Assembly: GCA_963730225.1 (NCBI GenBank)
Contig: CAVSQX010000004.1
Span: 1,426,001 to 1,490,000, forward strand
DNA: 64,000 bases
Direction: 5' to 3'
Origin: CAVSQX01 sp963730225
GTDB taxonomy: Bacteria; Planctomycetota; Phycisphaerae; Tepidisphaerales; Tepidisphaeraceae
Part shown: positions 50,586 to 59,543 of the stretch, piece by piece
Layout: each line of letters starts with the position of its first letter
How positions within the stretch are numbered: position 1 is the stretch's first letter
Made by a program: the position numbers and the translations under genes
The notes under the pieces: model-generated
What the model was told of the DNA's origin: nothing
The model's input: the letters and a program-made list of their open reading frames with translations, nothing else
Databases searched by the model: none

Positions 50586-51701
50586 TCAAACGGGAACGGG
50601 TTTTTCCGCGAATTCAGGAACCCAGACGGTGAGCGATGTCGGAGGCAGGTGGATGGACGTGGAACGATCGCGCAGGCCCGACGCGGTGCGATCGTGAATG
50701 ACGGACAGAATTTCGGCGATGACGGCGATGGCGATCTCGCGCGGATCGGTCGCGCCAAGGTCCAGTCCGACCGGAGCATGCAATCGTGCGAGCTGCTGGG
50801 GCGTGGGATGAAAGTGAGAAAACTCGGCGATCATGCGATCGGTGCGCGATCGCGGACCCAGCATGCCGATGTAGCGGGCCGGGGATTCCAGCAGCAACCG
50901 CAGCATCGCGGCATCGTCGGGATAGTGATGGGCCTTGACCACGGTAACCGTGTCGGCGGTGATCGTGACCTGTTGCGGATGCGCGATCCGATCGGCCCCC
51001 GGAAACCGCTCGCTGCGGGCATAGCTGGCGCGGCGATCGGCGATGGTGACATGCCAGCCGAGCGATTTGGCCAGTTCCACAAGCGGCAGTGCGTCGTCGC
51101 CGGCTCCGAAAATCACCAGCGGCAACGGCGGGGCAATGAATTCAAGCAGTGCGATGATTTCACCGGCCGCCGAGCGATACGTGATCGTGCTGGTTTGCCC
51201 GCTTCGCAGAGAATTTTTCAGATCCCTGAACATGGCGAGATGGAGAGGATTCTGCGATTCAGTTTCGTCGCTGTGCGCCAAATGAAAGCCCGGTGCGATG
51301 CCCGTGTCGGGATCGGCGCGGAACACCGTCAGCATCGCGCCGGCGGCACGGCCTAAAACACAAGCCTGCACGAACCGCAGCGGCGAAGAGTCGGGGGTGA
51401 CGCGCTGAAGAAAGATTTCCACGGACCCGTTGCACCCCAGATGAAAATCATCGTCATTGACGTCGTAACGGACCAGCTCGGTGCAATGGGCATCGCAGAG
51501 AAGCCGGGCACGGCGGGCGATGTCGGCTTCGAGACATCCACCGCTGACCGAACCCGTGCGCCGGCCGGCAGAGTCGATCAGCATTCGCGCGCCCGGCAGC
51601 CGATACGATGAGCCTTCGACGCGCACCACCGTCGCCAGCGCGGCCGATTCGCCGGAGCCAAGCGCCTGCCAGGCGGCCAGGATGTCCAGAACATCGCGCA
51701 T
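50586..51701 (-). CDS. xdhC: XdhC/CoxI family molybdo-enzyme maturation protein
   Basis: 371 residues. N-terminal XdhC_CoxI domain: ALATVVRVEGSSYRLPGARM, SVSGGCLEADIARRA and LGCNGSVEIFLQ; C-terminal Rossmann domain: LVIFGAGDDALPLVELAKSL, VTIADRRASYA, HHYPDDAAMLRLLLES and YIGMLGPRSRTDRM. XdhC binds and sulfurates molybdenum cofactor and inserts it into xanthine dehydrogenase-type enzymes. Starts 10 bases after osmC; its stop lies 18 bases before the GH2 ATG. Partner hydroxylase is not in the window. Confidence 0.9.
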   Translation of the reverse strand: MRDVLDILAAWQALGSGESAALATVVRVEGSSYRLPGARMLIDSAGRRTGSVSGGCLEADIARRARLLCDAHCTELVRYDVNDDDFHLGCNGSVEIFLQRVTPDSSPLRFVQACVLGRAAGAMLTVFRADPDTGIAPGFHLAHSDETESQNPLHLAMFRDLKNSLRSGQTSTITYRSAAGEIIALLEFIAPPLPLVIFGAGDDALPLVELAKSLGWHVTIADRRASYARSERFPGADRIAHPQQVTITADTVTVVKAHHYPDDAAMLRLLLESPARYIGMLGPRSRTDRMIAEFSHFHPTPQQLARLHAPVGLDLGATDPREIAIAVIAEILSVIHDRTASGLRDRSTSIHLPPTSLTVWVPEFAEKPVPV

Positions 51702-51711
51702 GGGGCGAGTT

Positions 51712-52140
51712 TCAAAGCAGCTTGGCGCTGAGTGTAATGCTCGGCACGGCCGAGAGGGCCTTGGAGACGGGGCAGCCCTTTTTGGCGTCTTCGGCGATTT
51801 TCTGGAACGTGGCGCTGTCGATGCCCGGCACTTCGCCTTCGGTGTTCAATTCGATTTTGGTGATAGCAAATCCCCCGCCGACGGGATCGAAGGAGACTTT
51901 GGCGGTGGTGTGAACGCGCTTGGGCACATGGCCGGCGCCGGAGAGCATGGCGGAAAAAGCCATGGAAAAGCAGCCGGCGTGAGCGGCGGCGATCAGTTCT
52001 TCGGGATTGGTGCCGGAACCCGATTCCATGCGCGATTTGAATGAATACGCGCCTTGATATGCGCCCGAGCCCAATTTCATGGTGCCGGAGCCCTGCTTGA
52101 GGTCGCCGGACCACTGCGCTTCGGATTGTCGAACAGGCAT
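51712..52140 (-). CDS. osmC: OsmC family peroxiredoxin
   Basis: 142-residue thiol peroxidase active on organic hydroperoxides. Key sites: the peroxidatic Cys in AAAHAGCFSMAFSAML, second Cys in AKKGCPVSKALS, the conserved GTNPEELIA and KLELNTEGEVPG-like strands. Length and arrangement match the OsmC subgroup rather than Ohr. ATG 52140 with AAAGGAG 8 bases upstream. First gene of the osmC-xdhC-GH2-mocA run; a tRNA-Leu gene lies 41 bases upstream of the start, on the same strand. Confidence 0.92.
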   Translation of the reverse strand: MPVRQSEAQWSGDLKQGSGTMKLGSGAYQGAYSFKSRMESGSGTNPEELIAAAHAGCFSMAFSAMLSGAGHVPKRVHTTAKVSFDPVGGGFAITKIELNTEGEVPGIDSATFQKIAEDAKKGCPVSKALSAVPSITLSAKLL

Positions 52141-52181
52141 GGTGAAAACTCCTTTGAAAGACGGAAATGCGACGAGAGAAT

Positions 52182-52263
52182 TGCCCAGGACAGGATTTGA
52201 ACCTGCACGCCTTGCGGCGCTACCACCTCAAAGTAGTGCGTCTGCCAATTTCGCCACCTGGGC
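52182..52263 (-). tRNA. tRNA-Leu (anticodon GAG)
   Basis: Read on the minus strand, the 7-bp acceptor GCCCAGG/CCTGGGC closes the molecule with discriminator A; the anticodon stem CTACT/GGTAG encloses loop TTGAGGT, giving anticodon GAG. A long variable arm (GCGCC...GGCGT region) marks a class II tRNA, as leucine requires. T-arm GTTCAAATC is standard. CCA is not encoded. Confidence 0.93.
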
Positions 52264-52417
52264 CAAAATCGCACCCCGGCGAATTATAGAGAATGCGATT
52301 TGCATGTCGAGCAACGGCTGGAAAAGTCCGAAAATATGGGGAGGCGGCAGCGTTTTGGCTCAGCTTGACACGCGCGAATGGACGGCTAAATTTGACGATC
52401 CGCCCGCGGGCGGATTT

Positions 52418-52489
52418 TCGGCAGTAGCTCAATGGTAGAGCAGCCGGCTGTTAACCGGCTGGTTGTAGGTTCGAGTCCTACCTGCCGAG
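52418..52489 (+). tRNA. tRNA-Asn (anticodon GTT)
   Basis: Acceptor TCGGCAG/CTGCCGA, D-arm GCTC AATGGTA GAGC, anticodon stem GCCGG/CCGGC with loop CTGTTAA (anticodon GTT), T-arm GTAGG TTCGAGT CCTAC, discriminator G; 72 bases. CCA is not encoded. A nuclease-containing cassette lies directly downstream, as often seen at tRNA integration sites. Confidence 0.93.
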
Positions 52490-52603
52490 TTTTCTTCATC
52501 AGAGTGAAGCACCGTGCCAATCGGTGACACCGCGTGCATTTCCGCCGGCAAATCCGAAGTTTGCTGAACGTTCCGAGCGTTGGCCGATGCGACAGTCTTT
52601 GCC

Positions 52604-53518
52604 TCAGCGGGACCCACAGTGCCCATCGCGTGTGAGCGCCCGTGTGAGCGCGCAGCCGTTGTGCTGATGCCACCGTCGGCACCGCTGCTTGAATGGACAT
52701 CCAGTGCAGTTCATCGGGGACGGGGCCGGGTAGACGATGCCCGATAGGATGGCCTTGAACACCTGGCGGATGATCGCTTTGCTGCGGTGGGTCCGGCTGT
52801 TGTCGAGCGTCACTTCGATCGCCTCCACCTTCGGCTCCTTGGTCTTGGAGATGTAGATGAATCGGAGCCGTATCGTGGCGCCGAGTTCGTTGGCGATCGG
52901 TTGGCAACCTTGGGCGTAGAGGATGAGTTGTTCCCCGGCCTCGTCGGCCGCTTCGTCTGTGGGTGTGGCCCGCGCGGTTTTGAAGTCGGTGACGGTGAGT
53001 ACGCCTTCCGCGTAGGTGATGAGGTCCACCCGCCCGGCCAGGTCCGGTAGGTCCCGCGCCAACTCCACCGTAGAATTCTCCTCGATCCCCACGATCACCC
53101 CGGCCGGGCAGGCCAAATCCGTGGCGAGAAATGCTTCGATCATCCGGCGGGCGGTCGTTTTGCGTGTTTCGGCGTCCTGGTCCTTGGCGTATTGGATGAG
53201 TACGTCGGCGGCTTCGATGGCCCAAGCGTTGCGGTAGATGTCCATCAACTCATCTATGGTTGGGAGTGGGTCTGAACCGATCTGGGCTTCCAGCACGCGT
53301 TGGATCATCGCATGCGTGCAGGTTCCCAGCAGCATGGCCGCCGATATCTGTTCGGGCTTGGCCCGCTCGACGTACTGGTAGTGCCACTTCAACGGGCACG
53401 CCTGGTAGGTGCGGATTTCCGAATAGCTGATGTGTGGCCGTCCCGTGCGGGCCAACGCTCGCTGGTTGGGACTGAGGGGTAGACTCACCCGACGCGGTGT
53501 CCTGTCGAGCACTTTCAT
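52604..53518 (-). CDS. PD-(D/E)XK nuclease, RecB/Cas4-like
   Basis: 304 residues. A RecB-family nuclease core: ISYSEIRTYQACPLKWHYQY (first Cys), LGTCTHAMIQRVLEAQ (catalytic His region), GRVDLITYAEGVLTVTDFKT (Asp and D-x-K of the active site), EQLILYAQGCQPI, and the C-terminal MNCTGCPFKQRCRRW. Four Cys in the AddB/Cas4 pattern predict an Fe-S cluster. ATG 53518 overlaps the stop of the upstream gene (ATGA). There are no cas genes around, so a recombination or mobile-element role is more likely than CRISPR adaptation. It ends about 115 bases from the tRNA-Asn gene. Confidence 0.83.
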   Translation of the reverse strand: MKVLDRTPRRVSLPLSPNQRALARTGRPHISYSEIRTYQACPLKWHYQYVERAKPEQISAAMLLGTCTHAMIQRVLEAQIGSDPLPTIDELMDIYRNAWAIEAADVLIQYAKDQDAETRKTTARRMIEAFLATDLACPAGVIVGIEENSTVELARDLPDLAGRVDLITYAEGVLTVTDFKTARATPTDEAADEAGEQLILYAQGCQPIANELGATIRLRFIYISKTKEPKVEAIEVTLDNSRTHRSKAIIRQVFKAILSGIVYPAPSPMNCTGCPFKQRCRRWHQHNGCALTRALTRDGHCGSR

Positions 53519-54069
53519 CGAGTCGCTCCCTGACCGTTGGATTCGATGGCCTGCCGCAGCAGGTCGATGATCTCGCTGGCCTGTTTGACCGTGAGTTGTT
53601 CCACCGTCTCCACGCCGCACTCCTCTTGGGCTCGGGTGTCCGGGTCTTCGCCCAGTTTGTGGGCCATATTGCGGATCGCCCTACCTTGGGCCTGGGTGAG
53701 CAGACGCTGGCCGTCGTGTGGACTGGTTCGGGTTCCGTGGTAACCGTTGACCCCGTTCCCGTCGTGGCGGCCCCCGTGGGTTCGCTCATCGTTCTGCGGC
53801 CGGGCAGAACCTCGGTCGCGGGGGTTGGGGGATCGCTGCCGGCCGTTTTCATCACGGGCACGGTCCGAACGATCATTCGTGGTTGCCTGCCGCACCTGTT
53901 CGTCGAGCAATCGGTCCGCGAGTTGGAACAGTTGCTCGGTGGACCGCTGAAGGCTCTCTTGGTCCTGTAGAACTTCTGAGGGCAGTTCGCCTTCGATGTT
54001 CAGGCTGAATCCCTGGCTCTGGTAATCTTGCGTAATTTTTCGCGAACGTCCGACATTGATGGTGAGCAT
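53515..54069 (-). CDS. protein of unknown function, partner of RecB-like nuclease
   Basis: 184 residues from ATG 54069 (GGAGAACGG in front). Three parts: an N-terminal ordered segment MLTINVGRSRKITQDYQSQG then SLNIEGELPSEVLQ with a helical LFQLADRLLDEQVRQ; a charged, disordered middle rich in Arg, Asp, Asn and Gly; and a C-terminal RNMAHKLGEDPDTRAQEECG with VEQLTVKQASEIIDLLRQAI. The last stretch resembles a helical module found at the ends of phage single-strand DNA-binding or annealing proteins. Coupled to the nuclease by overlap. This suggests a small recombination cassette, but no function is proved. Confidence 0.55.
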   Translation of the reverse strand: MLTINVGRSRKITQDYQSQGFSLNIEGELPSEVLQDQESLQRSTEQLFQLADRLLDEQVRQATTNDRSDRARDENGRQRSPNPRDRGSARPQNDERTHGGRHDGNGVNGYHGTRTSPHDGQRLLTQAQGRAIRNMAHKLGEDPDTRAQEECGVETVEQLTVKQASEIIDLLRQAIESNGQGATR

Positions 54070-54323
54070 GACCGTTCTCCTTTTAACGGCCATACCCCAA
54101 GAATCTCGCACGGCGCCCGCAGTGATCCATTATGCGGCGCAATCCCTGGGCCAATAGAGCGCCTAACTACTGCCGTAGGTACCGGCTTCAAATGATACGA
54201 TTCATCATGAATCGCAGTTTTCGTCGGATCAATGGCTTGCGACTCATCCGATACGGTTGACCAGAAACGGGAAGTTGGTCAAGCCGCAAGTTTTATGTCG
54301 CCGCGCATCTGCGGCACTGTGAA

Positions 54324-55367
54324 TCACACGCACGACCGCGGCGCTTTCGTCGATTCGCGCACAACCAACGATTCACGAAGCATTAGTTTTCGAGTGGTCG
54401 GCGGTGTCGTCGCTTCCATCGCCGCGAGCAACAATTCCGCCGCCGCGTGTCCCATCGATACCGACGGGACATCTATCGCCGTGATCGACGGCACCGAAAC
54501 TGTTAGTACGGGCTCATTGTTGAAGCAAACCAGACTGAAATCCCCCGGTACCGAAAGCCCCAGATCATGGGCCTTACGTAGCAGCGATAGCGCCCCAAAG
54601 TGGGAATAAGCCAACACCGCCGTTGCGCGCCCTTTGATCACGGCCTGCCGCAAGAACGGCTCGTAATAGGAATCCCAGGGCAAGCCCGGCGCTAACTGAG
54701 GGAGGTCGGCCTGTGCAATCTGAAAATTCATCTCCGATGCGGCTTCAGCAAAGGCCTGGCGCCGCGAAAAAACGCTCAGATGGCAGGCAACTACCGAGGG
54801 ATTGTCCAGATATGCAATCTGCCGATGTCCCAGCCCAACAAGATGTTCCAGCGCCTGGCGCGTCCCGTCGGCATCATCAGCCAGCACCTCGATTCCGTTT
54901 GGACCTGCCACGCCGCCAATGCTGATGTATGGAATTCCGCTCTGTTCCAATCTCGCTAGATCTTCCAGCTTGCTGGGAGATACCGCGACAACCCCGTCCA
55001 CCCGCAGAGGCAGTGGATCGTACGCGCCTTGTCCCGGCATCATAAACTGCATGCAGATTCCATATTCGCTGCGATGGATTTTCTGTGCCATCGCACCCAC
55101 CGCCTCCTCGGTGGGACCGACCTGATCCGACCAGAAATCGCGCAACCCCAGCACGGCCACGAGACGGGTCTTGCTCCCCGAAAGATTTCTGCCGGCGATG
55201 TTGGGGCGATAGTTCAGTTCTCGGGCCACCTTCAAAATCTTCGCGCGGACGGCAGGCGAGACTGAGAAGCGCCCCTGCTGAGCATTGTTCAACACCCTGC
55301 TTACGGTCGACAGGCTCACTTCGCATCGCCGCGCGACTTCCATCAGACTTCCCGAAGGCTTCGACAT
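54324..55367 (-). CDS. LacI family transcriptional regulator
   Basis: 347 residues. N-terminal HTH: SLMEVARRCEVSLSTVSRVL followed by NNAQQGRFSVSPAVRAKI and NYRPNIAGRNLSGSKTRLVA; then a periplasmic-binding-like effector domain with DGVVAVSP, IPYISIGGVAGPNG, HRQIAYLDNPSVVACHLSVF and SITAIDVPSVSMGHAAAELL. Likely a sugar-responsive repressor controlling the adjacent GH74-GH5 genes. ATG 55367 is chosen since the HTH starts soon after; the open frame to 55475 overlaps the GH74 gene end. No clear palindromic LacI site was found near. Confidence 0.88.
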   Translation of the reverse strand: MSKPSGSLMEVARRCEVSLSTVSRVLNNAQQGRFSVSPAVRAKILKVARELNYRPNIAGRNLSGSKTRLVAVLGLRDFWSDQVGPTEEAVGAMAQKIHRSEYGICMQFMMPGQGAYDPLPLRVDGVVAVSPSKLEDLARLEQSGIPYISIGGVAGPNGIEVLADDADGTRQALEHLVGLGHRQIAYLDNPSVVACHLSVFSRRQAFAEAASEMNFQIAQADLPQLAPGLPWDSYYEPFLRQAVIKGRATAVLAYSHFGALSLLRKAHDLGLSVPGDFSLVCFNNEPVLTVSVPSITAIDVPSVSMGHAAAELLLAAMEATTPPTTRKLMLRESLVVRESTKAPRSCV

Positions 55368-55414
55368 GACACAGACCACCATATCAGAATCTCCACGTAA
55401 TTGCTCTTGATCGT

Positions 55415-58400
55415 TCACTTCGCCTGTTTGGGCTGCCATTGCTCGAGCAACTGGTCGACCCAGCTCGGCTGCCACGCGGCCGATGCCGATAACGGCGGCG
55501 AAGATATGTTGTCGGCAGCGCGAATCATGCTGTCCATCGCCAGCGATCGAGAACGCCGAGAGTGCGTTGCGGAAGCGATGAGCGATGTTTTGCTCGACGA
55601 TTGAACCTGGGCGGTTGCCACCGCAAGCGGAGCGGATTGGGTATTGAAAGCATTATCGATCAGCGTGTAATCATCGCCGTTGACGATGCCGTCGTAATTG
55701 AAATCGCCGTTGTGCCACCCAGTGAGGGAATTGTTGAAACCGTTGTCGATCAGCGTGTAGTCCGAGCCGTTGACCACGCCATCGAGATTGGCATCGCCGA
55801 AGTATGTGTATTTTACCAGCACATCGGTACTGCTGACGGCCTGACCGTCGAACGTACTGACCTGCGTTCCTCCGCTTCCGTTGCTATTCAGCTCGATGCC
55901 CAAGGCGGTGTTGGACGTGGCGGCGGCGGCTGATGAGGTGAGGCCGCCCGTTCCCAGCCAATTGCCGCCGTTGTAGCCCCGAGCAATTAGGGCGGTCAAT
56001 TGAGTCGGATTTCCGTCGTGCGCGATCAAGTCGTTACCACCCAGATCGAGCAGCCCAGTAGCTGCAATCGAGGGCGTGGCGGCAACCACAACGGTCCGAT
56101 TAGCCTGATTCGCCGCCGTTTGAACGGTAAGCGAGGCACCGGCGGCGATGCTCAGCGAGGACAGATCCAGCGGGTTGATTCCGCTGTCGGGGACGACAAT
56201 CGTATCGGCGCCGCCCGCGCCGGCGTTAATTTGCAGGCCACCGGAGGGAGTTGGGTTGCCGTTGGAAAAATCAACCGTCAGCGTGTCGTCGCCGGAACCG
56301 AAATTGAATGTCAGCGACGGAATCTGCGAAAGCGCGATTTGATAGGAAGGCGTACCCGTCTCGGGAACATTGACGAAAATCTGTAGCTGCGCCGTGTTTG
56401 AGGGGTTGAGGTCGATGGCGTATGTGTTGTTGCCGGAGGTGTCGCTGAAGGTGATGGGAACCACAACTACGTTGCTGAAGACCGCCGATGAGAGTTGTGG
56501 ATTGTAATTCGCCGTAACGGCCAGGCCGGCCTTGGCGGTGACGGGCATCGAGGAGATCGTCACGGGCGAGCCGAGCTCAACCCAGTGAACATCGTCGGAG
56601 CTGTAGAAGGCGCTGAAGGTGCTGCCGGAGCGGACAATCTCGATGTATTCCGATCCAATGGTAACGCTGCCCAGCGACGCGGTGGCGACGCTTCCGCCGG
56701 TGGTCGTGCGGTACTCGAACAGAAGCTCATCGCCGGTCGTCTGCACCATCGCGGCAAACACATCGCCGGGGTTCGTGCCGGCGCGGAACATGACGCCGGC
56801 CTGCGGTGTGCCCGTGCCGGCGTTGTCGAGCGATTGCAACTCGGCGCTGATGGCGTAATCCCCGGACACCGACTCGTACGCAAAGTTGAACTGATCGCTG
56901 GTGGCTGCGGTGATAGTCCCGCTGGCGGCGGCCAAACCGGGCGTGACAACATAAGTGAACGTCGTTGCGTTCACGATCGAACTGACCGCGTAGGTTCCGT
57001 TGTAGCCAGCGGGCGTTGCCCCGGAAATCGTGACACGATCGCCGACATTGAAGCCATTGGGCGCTGTCGTAACCACGGTGGCGATGACTTGGCCATCGAC
57101 TCTGGTGGAACTGCCCAGGGAGCTGACGGAGAATGATGAACCGCTCAGGCCCGCGCCGCCGCCGTTGACCGTCCACTGATTTACGACAGAGCCATTGGAA
57201 AGCGTGGTTGAGCTGGTGGCCCAGCCGGGGTTGCCCGGACTGTAGATGTCAGCATCAGTCCAACCGGCTGGCAGACTGCTGGCGGGATTGCCCAGGATGA
57301 CGCCGCGGCCGTTGATCGCCAGGTAAACGCGGCCAAAAACATTGGGGTCGGCAGCCATGTATTGGACCAATCCGCCCCATTGATTGCTGGTGTTGTTGAT
57401 TTGAGTCCAGGTAGAGCCGCCGTCGTCGGATCGGTAGATGCCGAGGAACCCACTGATCGTGGCGAAGACGTAGATCGCCGGTGTGGTTTGGCCCGGAGCC
57501 GGCGCGCCCAGGGCAATCACGCTGTTGGTTGAGATTGTCGAAACCTGCGTGAAGTTCGCGCCATCATTGCTCGAGTGGTAAACGCCTCCCCCGGCCGCGA
57601 TCCACAGATCGCCGGCGGTGGAGGGATTGACGGCGATCTTCCCACCGCTGGGAGCGCTGGAAGTTTCCAACGTAAAGCTTACACCGCCGTTGCTGCTGAA
57701 GTAGACACGACTGCCGGCGTAATAGTAGAAGTCACTCGGATTGGCGCGGTCGGCGATAATCGTGCCGCCGGTCGACGGGCTTCCGCCGGAGGCAGTCCAG
57801 GTTGTTCCTTCGTTGGTGGAATAGTACGGAGCTTTGCCGGAAGGCGCCCAGACGATCGTCATGCTCGCGCCGCCGGTCGAAGTGACCGCGACGCTTCCGC
57901 CGCTGGCGCCGCTTGGTTTGGAGCCGAAATAGGTCCAGGTGATGCCGTCATTGGTCGAGTAGGCTCCGTCGTTGGTTCCGACATCACCGACGGTGGCATC
58001 GTCATTGGGATTGGTTCCGGCGAAGTCGATGCTGGTCATGGTCCCCAGGACGCTGCTGGAAATCGCTGCGCTGATGGGAACGGCCGCTCCGTTGGCCGGC
58101 GACTGCGTCAATGTGGTGTGCGCAAATCCGTTGATGTCCCATTCGGTGCTGAACAGCGGCGTACCCGACGTAGCAGCGGAAACCCAGTCGGCGTTGGTGA
58201 ACTCGATGCCCGTGTCGGGAAAATACCAACTGTTGGCTTGGGTCAATTGAGTGTTGGTGCCATTGTTGCTGACGTTGTCGGTCGCCCAGATTCCCGCGCC
58301 GGTGCCATACATAAGCTGGTTGGAATTGAACGGATTGATGGCGATGGCCGACGCCCAGTTCCCGATGCCGTCGCCGAAAGGGCCGATGTAAGCGGCATTG

Positions 58401-59524
58401 GAGTAATTTCGGGTCGTGTCAAAGCCATTGAACCCAGAGTTCTGGGCCGTCGCGTAGTCGTAAAGTTCAGTCCAGGTTGGCGTGGCCGCGTTGGCATTCA
58501 CACAGCGCCAAATCTGATCGGGGCCGGAGTAATGATCGAAAGTTGAAACGACCAGGGTGTTCGGATTGTTCGGATCAGCTGTAACGCCGGAGAATCCGAA
58601 CGAGCCGGTCATCGGGGAGATGTTGGCCCAGGCACCGCTGGCGGGAGTGTATCTGAAAATACCGCCCGCGCTGGTGGTAGCAGGCACCTGTGCATTGGCG
58701 TACGCCAGATACAGGTTGCCGCCGGAAAGCGCCGCGCGGCCGGGGAGCCAACCGGTAGGCAGCGTCCCGGTGCCGCCGACCGGCGACCAGGTTGCTCCAC
58801 CATTGATCGTCACGTAAAGGTTCGTGCCGCTGCCGGTGGAGTTGACGCCGACGTAAATCGTCTGGCTCGGACTACCCGGAGTTCCGCTGGTAGGATCGAA
58901 CAAGACAAATGTGGTGCTGCTTTGGGAAAAGGCCGAGACCTGCGTGAATGAATGGCCCGCATTGGTGCTTTCCCACAATCCGGAGCTGTTTGAGCCGAGC
59001 AAGACAATGTTGCTGTCGTTGGGATCGACCGCGATCTGCTCGCCGTCACCGCGTCCGTTGGCGTTGCCACCGACGTAAAAGCTCAAAGCGGTTTGACTCC
59101 AGGTCTGGCCGGCGTTGGTTGAGTAGAGCACGTCGCCGTTAGTGCCGCTATATTGGCCGACATCGGCGTAAAGGTTGCTTGAGTTCTCGGGGTCAATGGC
59201 GAAGCTCAGCACGCCCAGCTCTTGTTGCTGGGTTCCGTTGCCGGATGTGCTCGTGTTGTTGCCGACGAAATCCAGAAGTTGTTGCCAGGTCGTTCCGTCA
59301 TTCGTGGTCTTGTAGAGACCACCGATATCGGTGCGGGCGTAAATGACGTTTTGCAGAGTGGGACTGAAAAAAATTCCGTCAACGAATCCGCCTGCGCCGA
59401 TGTTGACGTTTTGCCATGTGTAGGCCGCCGCGGAGAGCAGCAACCGCCGTTCGAGCATGTCGATGGCGCCACCCGGATGCGAACACTGCAAAGCAAACTG
59501 CTTCCGCCGCCTCCAGAACTTCAT
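55415..59524 (-). CDS. GH74-like (xyloglucanase-type) protein with dockerin-like tail
   Basis: 1369 residues. The N-terminus carries DMLERRLLLSAAAYTW, a LEPR-XLL-like motif. A double propeller of sialidase/GH74 type follows: VIYARTDIGGLYKTTNDGTT, VLYSTNAGQTWSQTALS and many Asp-box-like repeats; TDIGGLYK is the GH74 hallmark, although catalytic Asp residues were not mapped. Then a DUF1349/LamG-like module (FNFAYESVSGDYAISAELQS), a beta-sandwich, and a C-terminal module whose EF-hand-like repeats are DANLDGVVNGSDYTLIDNGF and DFNYDGIVNGDDYTLIDNAF. The 347-base coding stretch 55641-55987 is repeated almost perfectly at 62718-63064. It starts 19 bases after the GH5 stop and is followed by a LacI regulator. 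Confidence 0.82.
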   Translation of the reverse strand: MKFWRRRKQFALQCSHPGGAIDMLERRLLLSAAAYTWQNVNIGAGGFVDGIFFSPTLQNVIYARTDIGGLYKTTNDGTTWQQLLDFVGNNTSTSGNGTQQQELGVLSFAIDPENSSNLYADVGQYSGTNGDVLYSTNAGQTWSQTALSFYVGGNANGRGDGEQIAVDPNDSNIVLLGSNSSGLWESTNAGHSFTQVSAFSQSSTTFVLFDPTSGTPGSPSQTIYVGVNSTGSGTNLYVTINGGATWSPVGGTGTLPTGWLPGRAALSGGNLYLAYANAQVPATTSAGGIFRYTPASGAWANISPMTGSFGFSGVTADPNNPNTLVVSTFDHYSGPDQIWRCVNANAATPTWTELYDYATAQNSGFNGFDTTRNYSNAAYIGPFGDGIGNWASAIAINPFNSNQLMYGTGAGIWATDNVSNNGTNTQLTQANSWYFPDTGIEFTNADWVSAATSGTPLFSTEWDINGFAHTTLTQSPANGAAVPISAAISSSVLGTMTSIDFAGTNPNDDATVGDVGTNDGAYSTNDGITWTYFGSKPSGASGGSVAVTSTGGASMTIVWAPSGKAPYYSTNEGTTWTASGGSPSTGGTIIADRANPSDFYYYAGSRVYFSSNGGVSFTLETSSAPSGGKIAVNPSTAGDLWIAAGGGVYHSSNDGANFTQVSTISTNSVIALGAPAPGQTTPAIYVFATISGFLGIYRSDDGGSTWTQINNTSNQWGGLVQYMAADPNVFGRVYLAINGRGVILGNPASSLPAGWTDADIYSPGNPGWATSSTTLSNGSVVNQWTVNGGGAGLSGSSFSVSSLGSSTRVDGQVIATVVTTAPNGFNVGDRVTISGATPAGYNGTYAVSSIVNATTFTYVVTPGLAAASGTITAATSDQFNFAYESVSGDYAISAELQSLDNAGTGTPQAGVMFRAGTNPGDVFAAMVQTTGDELLFEYRTTTGGSVATASLGSVTIGSEYIEIVRSGSTFSAFYSSDDVHWVELGSPVTISSMPVTAKAGLAVTANYNPQLSSAVFSNVVVVPITFSDTSGNNTYAIDLNPSNTAQLQIFVNVPETGTPSYQIALSQIPSLTFNFGSGDDTLTVDFSNGNPTPSGGLQINAGAGGADTIVVPDSGINPLDLSSLSIAAGASLTVQTAANQANRTVVVAATPSIAATGLLDLGGNDLIAHDGNPTQLTALIARGYNGGNWLGTGGLTSSAAAATSNTALGIELNSNGSGGTQVSTFDGQAVSSTDVLVKYTYFGDANLDGVVNGSDYTLIDNGFNNSLTGWHNGDFNYDGIVNGDDYTLIDNAFNTQSAPLAVATAQVQSSSKTSLIASATHSRRSRSLAMDSMIRAADNISSPPLSASAAWQPSWVDQLLEQWQPKQAK
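55641..55987. repeat. Direct repeat, copy A (dockerin-like module)
   Basis: By eye identical to 62718-63064 at 346 of 347 bases, the one difference being G at 55957 against C at 63034. Same orientation, 7077 bases apart. It codes for the module from GYNGG through NAFNTQ. Confidence 0.9.
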
Positions 59525-59543
59525 GATATTTTCCCCGCCAACA

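Noticed and set aside
52604..53518. Cas4 of a CRISPR system
   Set aside because: The fold and Cys pattern fit Cas4 or AddB, but there are no other cas genes or repeats nearby.
52490..54323. Complete integrative element with att sites at tRNA-Asn
   Set aside because: No integrase and no second copy of the tRNA 3' end could be found by eye.
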